A DNA stretch of 63,606 nt from Candidatus Altimarinota bacterium (GTDB lineage: Bacteria > Patescibacteriota > Gracilibacteria > JAHISY01): assembly GCA_021735425.1 (NCBI GenBank), contig JAIPGZ010000005.1, forward strand, positions 1 to 63,606, written 5' to 3'. Under the pieces are notes generated by a model. That model was not told where the DNA came from and did no database searches. It saw only the letters and a list, made by a program, of their open reading frames with translations. Made by a program: the position numbers and the translations under genes. Each line of letters opens with the position of its first letter. Within the stretch, counting starts at the first letter, position 1. Shown here piece by piece: positions 1-10,690 of this stretch.

Positions 1-70
1 GAAGAGTGTCACTGCGGACACCCAAAGTCGCCGCCAGCTCTGCAAAAGTCATTTTTGTGTTTGTGGACAT
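1..70 (-). CDS. Partial CDS, N-terminus of an unknown protein
   Basis: Reading leftward from an ATG at 70-68, the frame stays open to the window edge for 23 codons (MSTNTKMTFAELAATLGV...). The segment TFAELAATLGV looks like the first helices of a helix-turn-helix, but it is too short to identify. A good extended -10 (TGGTACAAT) lies 22 nt upstream, which supports a real gene start. The rest of the gene is outside the window. Confidence 0.4.
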   Translation of the reverse strand, partial: MSTNTKMTFAELAATLGVRSDTL

Positions 71-91
71 CGAGTGCGTAAGTACGCTCTC

Positions 92-97
92 ATTGTA
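92..97 (-). promoter_or_regulatory. Extended -10 box (TGG-TACAAT)
   Basis: On the minus strand TG-G-TACAAT lies 22 nt before the ATG at 70. It is the only promoter-like signal in the gap between the partial gene and the end of the ATP-grasp gene at 158. No clear -35 box is seen. Confidence 0.45.
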
Positions 98-157
98 CCA
101 TAATTCAAGAGGAAAGGCAAGGGAGGGGAGGGGCAGAATCTATGACGAACTTAGGGA

Positions 158-1024
158 TTATTTACGCGCAGTTTTCGCGATCAAAAAGTCGAGCATTTTG
201 CCTGCGATATCGACACCAGTGAAATCCTGTGAGGCAGCGAAGTTGCAAGGAAAATTAACTTCTGTGACTAAGTAGCCATTTTTAGTTGGCAAAAGATCAA
301 TGCCACCAAATTCTACTCCGGCTGCAGCGACCGCCTTCAAAACAATTTTTTTAGTTTTAGCATCAATTTTGACGATTTTGTTTTTGGAAAAAAATCCACC
401 AGTAGCATTTGAGCGAAAGTCGACTTTTTTCGGAACGGATTTTTGATAAGCGCATAAAATTTCTTCGCCGAGTACGACCACGCGAATATGTTTTCCGGCT
501 GATTCATGAATCATTTTTTGGAAAATAAATTCTGATTTTTTACTGACCAAAAATTGCACTGTGGTCTTTAATCCAAAAAAAGAATCAACAAGTAAGATTC
601 CATTACCGAGTGACCCAGTGAGGGTTTTTATAATTAGGGGTAGTCCAAGCTTCTTGGAGATTTTTTTAAGGTCGGCAGTATTTGTTGAATTCGAGAATAT
701 CGTTGGTGGGATGGGAACTCCAGCGTTTGCAAACTCAATGTAACGTGTCAATTTATTACCGAAACGACGTTTTAAATTTAGCTCTTTTGTAAAAAATGAA
801 GCCAAATTATTACCTAACAAGAAGCTTTGCTCGAGGAGTGCTTCACTTTTATCGACGGCGATTCGATAAATTAGATCATTTTTTATATTTTGCTTTTTGC
901 CAATTTCAAAAATATTTTTCTCACTGCTAACCACTTCTGCTGCAAGACCACGTTTCTTTGCTGCCGCGACAAGATATTCTTCACACTTGGGATTGTGTCC
1001 GTTATTAACGAGTATTAGCTTCAT
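158..1024 (-). CDS. RimK-like ATP-grasp ligase
   Basis: This 288-residue protein has the layout of RimK/LysX-type ATP-grasp ligases, which join a carboxylate to an amine through an acyl phosphate. Visible are the glycine-rich ATP loop TLTGSLGNGILL near residue 135, the DFRSNATGG motif near residue 205 typical of RimK relatives, and the metal-binding end GGIDLL...VTEVNFPCNF near residues 245-265. The substrate cannot be told: RimK modifies ribosomal protein S6, but relatives make lysine carrier adducts, cofactors or peptides. It is divergent from a second ATP-grasp gene, and a third follows within 1.4 kb. Length is normal for the family, so the enzyme is probably intact. Confidence 0.8.
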   Translation of the reverse strand: MKLILVNNGHNPKCEEYLVAAAKKRGLAAEVVSSEKNIFEIGKKQNIKNDLIYRIAVDKSEALLEQSFLLGNNLASFFTKELNLKRRFGNKLTRYIEFANAGVPIPPTIFSNSTNTADLKKISKKLGLPLIIKTLTGSLGNGILLVDSFFGLKTTVQFLVSKKSEFIFQKMIHESAGKHIRVVVLGEEILCAYQKSVPKKVDFRSNATGGFFSKNKIVKIDAKTKKIVLKAVAAAGVEFGGIDLLPTKNGYLVTEVNFPCNFAASQDFTGVDIAGKMLDFLIAKTARK

Positions 1025-1046
1025 TGGTGTTGTTTAAATTTGAGCT

Positions 1047-1052
1047 ATTTTA
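1047..1052 (-). promoter_or_regulatory. -10 box (TTAAAAT) of the RimK-like gene
   Basis: Minus-strand TAAAAT, 22 nt before the start at 1024. It matches the TAAAAT form of the -10 box that recurs across the window. Confidence 0.5.
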
Positions 1053-1101
1053 ACCATTGCGTCGTCAAAAAGGAATCTCTAAACTGCGACCACTTTCTGC
1101 A

Positions 1102-2373
1102 ATGCGCCGCAAAAAAGCAATTGTATTTACCGAATATCGCCATAAACTGGAGAGTGTGGAATCTGCTCAAAAGGCTGGTTTTGCTGCGGTCCTCGTGACT
1201 CGCAAGATCCGCAATGGCGCGACCAAAGTTTTCGATAAAATTTTCGAAGTGGACTTAAACCAGAAAGAAGTTTGGGATGCTTTGGCGAAAACTTTGAAAG
1301 TGGAATACAACGTCAAAGCAGTCGTGAGTAATTACGATCATTTCGTCGTGCAGCGTTCATACCTTGCCGAAAGGCTGGGTGTGCCTGCTACCACGGTTTA
1401 CTCTGCTGCCTGCACGCGCAATAAAGTCCTGATGCGTAAGGCTTTGGCAGTGATTCCGGAGAATATCGAATTTGAAGAAGCGCAGACTTTGGCAGAGGCG
1501 AAAAAAGTCCGTAAAAGGTTGGGTGGTGATGTTTTTCTAAAATCTATCGCTGGAATCAAAAGCAGATGTATTTTTCACGTCCAGAGTGAGGCACAATTGA
1601 CCAAAGCCTGGAAGGAATTCCGCCAGCTCAAAATGGATCTGGACACCGAGCTTTACGATGATTTCAAATATCTCGACTTTCGCTTTAATTACCCCAATCC
1701 GCGGGAAACAGTTTTGGTTGAAAAAGCGATTGAAGGAAAACAAGTCACGGTCTCCTCACTCGTGGACAGCCATCGAGTTTGGCATGCGCCTTCGCTTTGC
1801 GACATTTATACGGCTGCCGACATTGGTCGCGAGGATTCTTTTTTAGCCTTTCGGATGCTTCCCTCCAAACAACCGAAAGCAATTTGGCAAGAGGCGAAAA
1901 AGATTACGACGACGGCAATCAATGTGCTGGGTCTGCGAAATTGTGCGGTTTTTACTGATTTAATCGTTGATTCTGCCGGAAATGTAAAGATTATCGAAAT
2001 CGCGAGTCGCATGGGTGGTTATCGACCTTTGATGTATCAACACGCTTACGGATTTTATCTTCCAGATTTACTGATTCGTGCGGTCACCGGTCGACCGGTG
2101 AAGCGCCGCAAAAAGGCGCAACAGTATGTTTCCTTACTCGAGCTCTTTCCTAGCGAAAAAGGCAAATTCGTCAAAATCGAAAATTTAAAAGAATTACAAA
2201 AAGATCCTGCTCTCGTTTATTCCAAAATGAAAGCGAAACGTAATCAAATAGTGGGAAAAGCGAGAGAGAATTTCGAGCCAGTAGCGGTGATTTTACTGAA
2301 AGGCAAAAATTACAAAGAACTTAAAAAGAAGAGTTTTTATTATCAAGAGAGGTTGAAAGTACTGGTCACCTAA
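1102..2373 (+). CDS. ATP-grasp ligase, carboxylate-amine ligase type
   Basis: I take ATG 1102 (423 residues, MRRKKAIVFTEY) rather than an in-frame TTG at 1057, whose extra 15 residues look unconserved. The protein has the three-part ATP-grasp plan: a Rossmann-like pre-domain, an ATP-binding centre, and a metal-binding segment with FTDLIVD...VKIIEIASRMGGYRP near residues 300-320. The EIASRMGG stretch resembles biotin carboxylase, PurK and BtrJ-like amino acid ligases. It probably couples a carboxylate to an amine or small peptide; the substrate is unknown. It is convergent with the next ATP-grasp gene, overlapping it by 4 nt, and divergent from the previous one. Confidence 0.75.
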   Translation: MRRKKAIVFTEYRHKLESVESAQKAGFAAVLVTRKIRNGATKVFDKIFEVDLNQKEVWDALAKTLKVEYNVKAVVSNYDHFVVQRSYLAERLGVPATTVYSAACTRNKVLMRKALAVIPENIEFEEAQTLAEAKKVRKRLGGDVFLKSIAGIKSRCIFHVQSEAQLTKAWKEFRQLKMDLDTELYDDFKYLDFRFNYPNPRETVLVEKAIEGKQVTVSSLVDSHRVWHAPSLCDIYTAADIGREDSFLAFRMLPSKQPKAIWQEAKKITTTAINVLGLRNCAVFTDLIVDSAGNVKIIEIASRMGGYRPLMYQHAYGFYLPDLLIRAVTGRPVKRRKKAQQYVSLLELFPSEKGKFVKIENLKELQKDPALVYSKMKAKRNQIVGKARENFEPVAVILLKGKNYKELKKKSFYYQERLKVLVT

Positions 2374-3299
2374 AAGCTCAACAAAACATCGGCGACTTTT
2401 TTCTGAAACTTCGTGAAACTCGCACCGCGTTTTTGTGAAAAAAGTGCGGGCTGCGAATTCAGTTCGATTAATTTTGGCTCGCCATTCTCGTCGAAGCCGA
2501 GGTCGATCGAATACACGCGCCGGTAGCTTGCGAATTTCGCATCGACTTTTTCTGCAAGCTCGCGCGCCGTCGCTGGAATATCCGTGAGCGCGATTTCGTG
2601 CGACGCGCCACCCTGCGCAACATTCGCGGTGAGGCTACCCGTTGGCGGAGTCCGCGCGAAAGACTGAATAATCTCGCCGTCAATCACGACCATGCGAAAA
2701 TCGTGGTGTGAGTCGATGCCCGCGACTTTCGGAATACCCTCCGAAGTGTCGATAAATTCCGAAATCAAAACCGGAAAATCTTTTTTCGCGCTCCGCAATT
2801 TCTCCGCATCGCCAATTACGACTCCCGCGCCGCCCTCCGCATTCAAGGGCTTCAAAACCATCCGCTTTCCGCGCGTCTCCCGCGTCGCAGTCACGACCTG
2901 CGCCTCGTCGAGTGCGATTGTGATTCGCGGCGAAAATTCCGGAAAGAGGGTATGTGTTTTGAATTTGTCGTTGCAAATCTCCACGATCGGATTTGGATTC
3001 AAAATTTTCGCTTCTGACTCAAAACGAAATGGGGGAGTGAGCGCCGAGTTGCTTTTGTCGTAAATCACATCGACCGCGAATTCTCCGCCGACTTCGGCAA
3101 ATTTCGCTCCATCCCACTTCCAGCCAGCGCGAAATTTCATCTTGCCAAGGTAGCTCGTGTCGCCGCGGACAATGAAAAATTCGCCGCCTCGCCTTGCGAT
3201 AATTTTCGCGAACTCGTGATAGGCGTCGCGGTATTCCTCTTCGTCGAATGGATAATCGTCAAAATTGGGCTGTTCGAAAAATACTGCTATTTTTTTCAT
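2370..3299 (-). CDS. Glutathione-synthetase-like ATP-grasp protein
   Basis: A 309-residue protein with ATP-grasp features: the lysine-containing segment GKRMVLKPLNAEGGAGVVI near residue 145, the acidic DFRMVVIDGEII near residue 202, and the metal/ADP-binding end YSIDLGFDENG..KLIELNSQP near residues 265-285. The end resembles glutathione synthetase and RimK relatives. No partner cysteine or glutamate pathway is present here, so the product is unknown. Its 3' end overlaps the oppositely oriented ATP-grasp gene by 4 nt. It is the third member of a compact trio of distinct ATP-grasp families. Confidence 0.7.
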   Translation of the reverse strand: MKKIAVFFEQPNFDDYPFDEEEYRDAYHEFAKIIARRGGEFFIVRGDTSYLGKMKFRAGWKWDGAKFAEVGGEFAVDVIYDKSNSALTPPFRFESEAKILNPNPIVEICNDKFKTHTLFPEFSPRITIALDEAQVVTATRETRGKRMVLKPLNAEGGAGVVIGDAEKLRSAKKDFPVLISEFIDTSEGIPKVAGIDSHHDFRMVVIDGEIIQSFARTPPTGSLTANVAQGGASHEIALTDIPATARELAEKVDAKFASYRRVYSIDLGFDENGEPKLIELNSQPALFSQKRGASFTKFQKKVADVLLSF

Positions 3300-3306
3300 C
3301 GTCTGA

Positions 3307-5385
<2,079 letters not shown>

Positions 5386-5395
5386 AAAACATTTT

Positions 5396-5438
5396 CAAAA
5401 ATAGCCCGTTCCCGAGGGAGTAGGCTATTTTTGTTTTT
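5396..5438 (+). terminator. Rho-independent terminator of gyrB
   Basis: CAAAAATAGCC (5396-5406) pairs with GGCTATTTTTG (5423-5433), with an inner TCCC/GGGA stem, and is followed by T-rich sequence. It starts 11 nt after the gyrB stop. The stretch from here to 5601 holds no gene or other signal that I can see. Confidence 0.85.
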
Positions 5439-5601
5439 GGTCCGGTCACCTATTCGAATGAATCAAATCCGAAGATCTGAATCAATTGAGCGATTAAGTA
5501 TTTCTAGAATTACCGAAGTAAATTTCGAAATAAAAAATCTCAGTAACTGAACAACCATAGTATATCAAATTCTGCGACCAATTGCAAACCAATTTTCTTG
5601 C

Positions 5602-6750
5602 TTATTTCAATTTAATCGCAACGATTTCTGAATTACAACCAGTGCGAAGTGTCGGACCCCAGACACCCGTGCCACTGGAGATATAAATTTGAAAATTATT
5701 AATTTTGTGCAAACCGTGTTCGTAACCGTCGTAAATCCACTTGGTAATGAGCGTGAAGGGGAAAATTTGACCGCCGTGGCTGTGACCCGAAAGCTGTAAA
5801 TCAATTCCTAAATCTTGTGCAGCTTGAAAATCTACATTCGGCTTCCAGTATAAATTTTTGTGTTGGACTTCACCTTCACCGAGACTAGTGGGGGAGTGAA
5901 AAAGCAAAACATTCACTTTATCACGATCAAAGCTTGGATTGTCTTCGATGATTTGGCGGACGTGACTGTTCTCGCCATTACCAGGGTAGCTAATCCCAAT
6001 CAGCTGTAAGCCAGCTAAGTCAACGATTTCATTCTCTAAAATATGAATATTAAGTTTGCGTAAAATTCTCAAAGAATCTTCAGCGCCACGGTAGCCTTCG
6101 TGATTGCCAGTCACGAAATAAGTTCCACTTGCGCTTTTAATTTCATTTAAAAGGTTAATATATTTCTCGATTCCATCGGCGCTGCCGTCCAACAAATCTC
6201 CGGTTATCACCACAATTTCCGGATTGAGTTGATTAATTTCGCTGATTACTTTTTTTAAAAAATTTTCATCCAAAATGCCTCCCAAATGTAAGTCTGAAAT
6301 TTGCACGATTGTTTTACCACTCCAGGCTTGAGGAAGATTTTTGAGTTCGATTTCAACATTTTTCACGACAGGATGGAAAACATTCCACGCGCCAAACAAG
6401 GAATAAGCAACCGCACAAAAAATGACAATTTGTCCGATGAGTTGGAAATTTAATTTTTGCCAGAAAATCCTCATCGCGCCAATCACCAACCATGCGACGA
6501 GAATCATCCAAACTAAATTCAACAAAATTCCAAACCAAACCCCGAAGCTCAGACTAATAATTTTTGTAAATAAACCACCTCCCTGGCGCGCTAGAATAAA
6601 CGACCCCACAAAACCACCGAATAAAAGCAGTAAACTCAAAGCTACTTTCGATTGTCCAATTTTATCTTGAATCGAAAAAGCACGAATACAGAAATCGTAA
6701 ACTACGGCGTGGAGAGCCAATAGAATTGCGAGAATGACTGCAAAAAACAT
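5602..6750 (-). CDS. Membrane-anchored metallophosphoesterase (YaeI/YkuE-like)
   Basis: A 382-residue protein with about four transmembrane segments in the first 130 residues, then a calcineurin-like phosphoesterase domain. The metal-binding motifs are all present: ISDLHLGG (near residue 151), ITGDLLDG (182), TGNHEGY (216), LLFHSP (284) and SGHSHGGQ (321). Proteins of this layout in other bacteria act on phospholipid-type substrates (for example UDP-diacylglucosamine or undecaprenyl derivatives) or nucleotides; the substrate here is unknown. It is transcribed alone, and a -10 box 7 nt before the start suggests a leaderless message. Confidence 0.85.
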   Translation of the reverse strand: MFFAVILAILLALHAVVYDFCIRAFSIQDKIGQSKVALSLLLLFGGFVGSFILARQGGGLFTKIISLSFGVWFGILLNLVWMILVAWLVIGAMRIFWQKLNFQLIGQIVIFCAVAYSLFGAWNVFHPVVKNVEIELKNLPQAWSGKTIVQISDLHLGGILDENFLKKVISEINQLNPEIVVITGDLLDGSADGIEKYINLLNEIKSASGTYFVTGNHEGYRGAEDSLRILRKLNIHILENEIVDLAGLQLIGISYPGNGENSHVRQIIEDNPSFDRDKVNVLLFHSPTSLGEGEVQHKNLYWKPNVDFQAAQDLGIDLQLSGHSHGGQIFPFTLITKWIYDGYEHGLHKINNFQIYISSGTGVWGPTLRTGCNSEIVAIKLK

Positions 6751-6757
6751 TGCGCGT

Positions 6758-6763
6758 ATTTTA
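6758..6763 (-). promoter_or_regulatory. -10 box (GCTAAAAT) with leaderless spacing
   Basis: Minus-strand TAAAAT separated from the ATG at 6750 by 7 nt, so the expected transcript start coincides with the start codon. Confidence 0.6.
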
Positions 6764-6840
6764 GCTTATGGAATTTTATTCGCTTCGCAATGCGTCGACG
6801 TGAGTGAAGTGGGGGTGGGTAGGGTAAAATTCAAAACAAG

Positions 6841-9597
6841 ATGTTGAGTCTCAACGAAATTCGAAGTCGCGCCATTGCTTTCGCCAAAGAATGGGAAGAT
6901 GCAACCGATGAACGCGCCGAGGCGCAAAGTTTTTGGAATGACTTTTTTGATGTTTTCGGTATTTCACGAAGGCGATTAGCCAGTTTCGAGGAACCAGTTA
7001 AGCTTTTGAAAAACAAGCAAGGTTTCATTGATCTTTTTTGGAAGGGTAAATTATTAGTCGAACATAAATCAGAAGGTCGAAGTTTGGATGCTGCTTACAC
7101 GCAAGCAGTAGATTACTTTGAGGGCATTGATGAAAAGGATTTACCTAAATATGTTTTAGTTTCAGATTTCAAAAAATTTCGTCTTCACGACTTGGACGAA
7201 AATAAAAAACGGGAATTCGCGCTCGGAGAATTGCCGAAAAAAATCGAACTATTCGGTTTCATTTCGGGCTACGAAAAACAGGAATTGCTCGTCGAAGATC
7301 CGGTGAATATTCGCGCGGCGATGTTGATGGGTGAGCTGCACGACGAGCTGGCGAAGATCGGATACGGCGGTCACGATCTTGAAGTTTTTCTCGTGCGGAT
7401 TTTGTTTTGTCTTTTTGCGGAGGACTCGCGCGGGATTTTCGAAGAGCGCGGCGCGTTTTCGTGGTTCATCAAAAATCGCACCGAGCCGGACGGGAGTGAT
7501 CTCGGAATGAAGCTCGACCAAATTTTCGAAATCCTGAACACGCCGAAAAATGCGCGGCTCACGACGCTCGACGAAAAACTCGCGAATTTTCCGTACATCA
7601 ATGGCGGACTTTATTCCGAAAACCTGCGCAAAACTGCGTTCAACAGCGCGATGCGCGACAAACTTTTGAAGTGTTGTAATTTTGATTGGGAAAATATTTC
7701 GCCGGCGGTTTTTGGTTCGCTGTTTCAATATGTGATGGATCCGAAATTGCGGCGCGATCTCGGTGCACACTACACCGACGAGCAAAATATTTTGAAATTG
7801 ATCAAGCCGCTTTTTCTCGACGACTTGTGGGCGGAATTCGAAAAGGCGAAAAAGTCGCCGAAAAGTTTGCGCGAGCTGCATTCCAAATTGGGCGAATTGC
7901 GATTTCTCGATCCGGCGTGTGGTTGCGGTAATTTTCTCGTGATTACTTATCGTGAGATTCGCAAACTCGAACTGGAGATTCTCAAAATTCTGCACAAAAA
8001 TTTGCGGGAGCATTCTGCCCATGTCGCGAAATTTAATATTGCCAATCTCTTGAAAGTCGATGTCGATAATTTTTTCGGAATCGAGATCGAGGAATTTAGT
8101 GTGCGGGTGGCGGAGGTGGCGATGTGGCTGATGGATCACCAAATGAACGAGTTGGTCGGAAGTGCGCTCGGGCAGGCGTTCGCGCGGATTCCGCTCAAAA
8201 AATCGGCGACGATTCGCCACGCGAATTCACTGCGGATTGATTGGAACGAAGTTTTGCCCGCGCGAAAATGCAGTTTTATTATTTCGAATCCGCCGTTTTA
8301 CGGCAAACAGCTGCAAACTGCGGAGCAAAAAGAGGATATCGACAATGTTTTTCGTGGCGTGAAAGGCTCGGGTGTTTTGGATTATGTCGCGTGTTGGTAC
8401 AAAAAAGCGGCGGAATATATTCAAAATACGAATGTCGAGGTCGGTTTCGTCTCGACGAATTCGATCACGCAGGGTGAGCAGGTCGGGATTTTGTGGAGCG
8501 AATTATTGAGTCGCGGCGTGCGAATTAATTTCGCGCACCAAACTTTCAAATGGACGAATCAGGCGCGCGGAAAGGCGCAGGTTTTTGTCGTGATTATTGG
8601 TTTTGCTTTGCATGATCGCGCGACGAAATTGATTTTTGAATACGACGATGTGCGCGGCGAACCGCACAAAAAGCGGGTGAAAAATATCAATCCGTATTTG
8701 ATTGAGGGAAGTCCGGTCGTGGTCGCGAAAAGAACGAAGCCGATTTGCGATGTGCCGGAGATGCTAAAAGGGAGTCAGCCGACCGACGACGGAAATTTAT
8801 TGTTGTCCGACGAAGAGAAAAAAGAATTTTTAAAAAACGAGCCACTGGCAAAAAAATATATTCGCCAATTTATGTCGGCAAAAGAATTTATAAACAACGA
8901 AAAGCGTTGGTGTTTGTGGTTGAAGAATGCCGATCCAAAAGAGCTGCGAGCAATGTCGAAAATAATTGAGCGAGTTCAAAAAGTAAAAACATTTCGCGAG
9001 AAGAGCAGTAAAAAACAAACTCGAGACTTTGCGAAATCGCCGACGGTTTTCACCGAAGATCGTCAACCAAATTCGAAATATATTTTAATTCCGCGCCATT
9101 CGTCGGAAAATCGCAAATATATTCCGCTCGGATTTTTCTCAAAAGAAATTATTATTGCTGATTCCTGTATCGCGTTGCCGAGTGCCACGCTTTTCCACTT
9201 CGGCGTTTTGACTTCCGAAATGCACATGGCGTGGACGCGCTATGTTTGCGGGCGGCTCGAAGGGCGTTTTCGTTATTCGAATCAAATTGTTTACAATAAT
9301 TTCCCGTGGCCGGACTCGCCGTTGGCGACGAAAATAAAAAAGGTCGAAGCCGCTGCGCAAAAAGTTTTGGATGTTCGCGCGAAATATCAAAATCTCTCTC
9401 AGTCCCCCTTTGCGAAAGGGGGAAGCGGTGCGTCCCTCGCCGATCTTTACGATCCACTCACGATGCCGCCCGACCTCGTTCGTGCGCACGCCGCGCTCGA
9501 CCGAGCCGTCGATCTTTGTTATCGCGCCGCGTCTTTCGTGAAAGAGACAGATCGGGTTGGGTTTTTGTTTGAGAGATATGAAAAGTTGATACAATAA
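6841..9597 (+). CDS. MmeI-like type IIL/IIG restriction-modification enzyme
   Basis: At 918 residues it matches the length of MmeI, a single chain that both cuts and methylates DNA. The N-terminal PD-(D/E)xK nuclease is complete by eye: D64 in GFIDLFWKGK and E74-H-K76 in LLVEHKS. A helical spacer follows, then a gamma-type N6-adenine methyltransferase with FLDPACGCGNF near 357 and the catalytic NPPF near 482, then target recognition and a C-terminal helical region (YDPLTMPPDLVRAHAALDRAVD). A palindrome typical of a dispersed repeat (9390-9430) is inserted in frame between ARAKY and ASLADLYDP, adding about 13 residues. No separate methylase is needed. A -10 TAAAAT sits 10 nt before the ATG. 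Function as a phage barrier is inferred from the family. Confidence 0.88.
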   Translation: MLSLNEIRSRAIAFAKEWEDATDERAEAQSFWNDFFDVFGISRRRLASFEEPVKLLKNKQGFIDLFWKGKLLVEHKSEGRSLDAAYTQAVDYFEGIDEKDLPKYVLVSDFKKFRLHDLDENKKREFALGELPKKIELFGFISGYEKQELLVEDPVNIRAAMLMGELHDELAKIGYGGHDLEVFLVRILFCLFAEDSRGIFEERGAFSWFIKNRTEPDGSDLGMKLDQIFEILNTPKNARLTTLDEKLANFPYINGGLYSENLRKTAFNSAMRDKLLKCCNFDWENISPAVFGSLFQYVMDPKLRRDLGAHYTDEQNILKLIKPLFLDDLWAEFEKAKKSPKSLRELHSKLGELRFLDPACGCGNFLVITYREIRKLELEILKILHKNLREHSAHVAKFNIANLLKVDVDNFFGIEIEEFSVRVAEVAMWLMDHQMNELVGSALGQAFARIPLKKSATIRHANSLRIDWNEVLPARKCSFIISNPPFYGKQLQTAEQKEDIDNVFRGVKGSGVLDYVACWYKKAAEYIQNTNVEVGFVSTNSITQGEQVGILWSELLSRGVRINFAHQTFKWTNQARGKAQVFVVIIGFALHDRATKLIFEYDDVRGEPHKKRVKNINPYLIEGSPVVVAKRTKPICDVPEMLKGSQPTDDGNLLLSDEEKKEFLKNEPLAKKYIRQFMSAKEFINNEKRWCLWLKNADPKELRAMSKIIERVQKVKTFREKSSKKQTRDFAKSPTVFTEDRQPNSKYILIPRHSSENRKYIPLGFFSKEIIIADSCIALPSATLFHFGVLTSEMHMAWTRYVCGRLEGRFRYSNQIVYNNFPWPDSPLATKIKKVEAAAQKVLDVRAKYQNLSQSPFAKGGSGASLADLYDPLTMPPDLVRAHAALDRAVDLCYRAASFVKETDRVGFLFERYEKLIQ
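9390..9430 (+). repeat. Half copy of the MITE-like repeat, in frame inside the MmeI-like gene
   Basis: The palindrome TCCCCCTTTG-C-GAAAGGGGGA (9403-9423), with the flanks AAAATCTCTCTCAG and AGCGGT, matches the left half of the 120-bp element at 10436-10555. Its length and phase keep the reading frame open, giving the low-complexity peptide LSQSPFAKGGSG. Confidence 0.75.
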
Positions 9598-9617
9598 GAT
9601 TGTTTTTAACTTGAATT

Positions 9618-10265
9618 ATGGTCAAAATCAAAACAACAAAGGAGTTAATTAAATTTCTTGAAGATTCAAAATCGCAATTCCAAAATCTTGGTAAAGAAAT
9701 GATGGAGGCAGATGGCGGAAAAATGTTCCCCATGGACTTGTTTGCGATGGGGATAATAAATCGCTCGCTTCTGTTGGTGACAGGATTCTGTACGCTAATT
9801 AGAAGTGATAATTTTTTAAGTGCCGCCCCAATTATTCGTTTGTATTTAGATACATTGTTGCAATTTTATGCTTGCTTCATTGTTGAAGACCCTCATGGGT
9901 TTTCCATGAAAAAGCTAGAAGGCAAACAAACAAATACCTTAAAGGACAAAGATGGGAACAAGATGACAGACGGACATTTAGCCTCGCAGATTTCAAAAGA
10001 GAAAGAATTTGAATGGGTGAAAAATGTTTACAAAGAGACCTCAAAGTTTATTCACTTTAGCGATAAGCATATTTTTAGTGCGTGTACAAAAATTGAAGGC
10101 GGCGGTGCAGTAGAGTTTTGTCTTTCTGAAAAAATGAAAGTCTCTGATTCGGCAGAAAGAGAAGCTGTCGTTGTTATGATTGAAACAACGAAAGGAATTT
10201 TTAAATACCTATGTGGCTGGACTCATACAAAAAATAATCCACATTGCATTGGAAAAAATAAATAA
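9618..10265 (+). CDS. Hypothetical protein next to restriction enzyme
   Basis: A 215-residue soluble, mainly helical protein that I do not recognise with certainty. A central block, SAAPIIRLYLDTLLQFYACF near residue 70, and a later TSKFIHFSDKHIF resemble DUF5677/AbiV-like helical proteins in which an arginine and later histidine and serine are conserved; this is a weak resemblance. It starts 20 nt after the MmeI-like stop and could be co-transcribed. The location next to a restriction enzyme makes a defence or accessory role possible. It is AT-richer than its upstream neighbour. Confidence 0.55.
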   Translation: MVKIKTTKELIKFLEDSKSQFQNLGKEMMEADGGKMFPMDLFAMGIINRSLLLVTGFCTLIRSDNFLSAAPIIRLYLDTLLQFYACFIVEDPHGFSMKKLEGKQTNTLKDKDGNKMTDGHLASQISKEKEFEWVKNVYKETSKFIHFSDKHIFSACTKIEGGGAVEFCLSEKMKVSDSAEREAVVVMIETTKGIFKYLCGWTHTKNNPHCIGKNK

Positions 10266-10320
10266 AATTAAATATTAAATCGCGCCAAAATTATTTTGGA
10301 TTTCCAACGCGGATGATTAT

Positions 10321-10427
10321 CTGAACTGTGATTCGAAATAACTACAAGAATTCTATTTAGCAAGAATTGCCATGTTTATTCTTGCTTAAAAATATTCTTG
10401 TAGTTTTATCTTCTGAACCGTGATTCG
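10321..10427. repeat. Imperfect inverted repeat flanked by 15-bp direct repeats
   Basis: Two near-identical copies of CTGAAC[T/C]GTGATTCG (10321-10335 and 10413-10427) flank an inverted repeat: ACTACAAGAAT...TAGCAAGAAT on the left and ATTCTTGCTTA...ATTCTTGTAGT on the right. It is shaped like a small non-autonomous element with duplicated flanks. The whole gap 10266-10702 has no convincing gene and is made mainly of this element, the MITE-like repeat and the sigma-gene promoter. Confidence 0.55.
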
Positions 10428-10435
10428 CTGTTTCT

Positions 10436-10555
10436 AAAATCTCCCCCAGCCCCTCTTTACGAAAGAGGGAGTAAGCGGTTGCTTCGCAGCTTTTATAATA
10501 GCCGCGTAGCGACACTAATTCCCTCCTTTCGCAAAGGAGGATTAGGGAGGATTTT
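10436..10555 (+). repeat. MITE-like composite palindromic element, copy 1
   Basis: The ends are imperfect inverted repeats: AAAATCTCCCCCAGCCCCTC on the left and GGAGGATTAGGGAGGATTTT on the right. Each end contains a smaller palindrome (CCCTCTTTAC-GAAAGAGGG and CCTCCTTTCGCAAAGGAGG). The centre carries GCTTCGCAGC and GCCGCGTAGCGACA. A second copy in the opposite orientation lies at 23658-23769, and a half copy is inside the restriction gene. Confidence 0.75.
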
Positions 10556-10651
10556 ACAACCAGCAATTCCACCGTCCAATTTCCAATTTCCAATCAGGTT
10601 AAGGAGCGTTTTATAAATAGCAGATTATTTTATTACGCCTTTTTCTGCACC

Positions 10652-10674
10652 TTTCTTTCGTTGGTCGAAAGAAA
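10652..10674. promoter_or_regulatory. Perfect hairpin upstream of the sigma-factor gene
   Basis: TTTCTTTCG (10652-10660) and CGAAAGAAA (10666-10674) form a perfect 9-bp inverted repeat around TTGGT, 16 nt upstream of the -10 box of the ECF sigma gene. It could be an operator or a remnant of a repeat; there is no T-run, so a terminator is less likely. Confidence 0.35.
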
Positions 10675-10690
10675 ATCACCACGTGTCGCG

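Noticed and set aside
7249-8220. Long minus-strand frame opposite the MmeI-like gene (323 codons)
   Set aside because: It is a mirror frame of a clear enzyme gene with biased codons; composition is Arg/Phe-rich and matches nothing.
10652-10674. Terminator upstream of the sigma gene
   Set aside because: Good hairpin but no T-run on either strand and no gene ends just before it.
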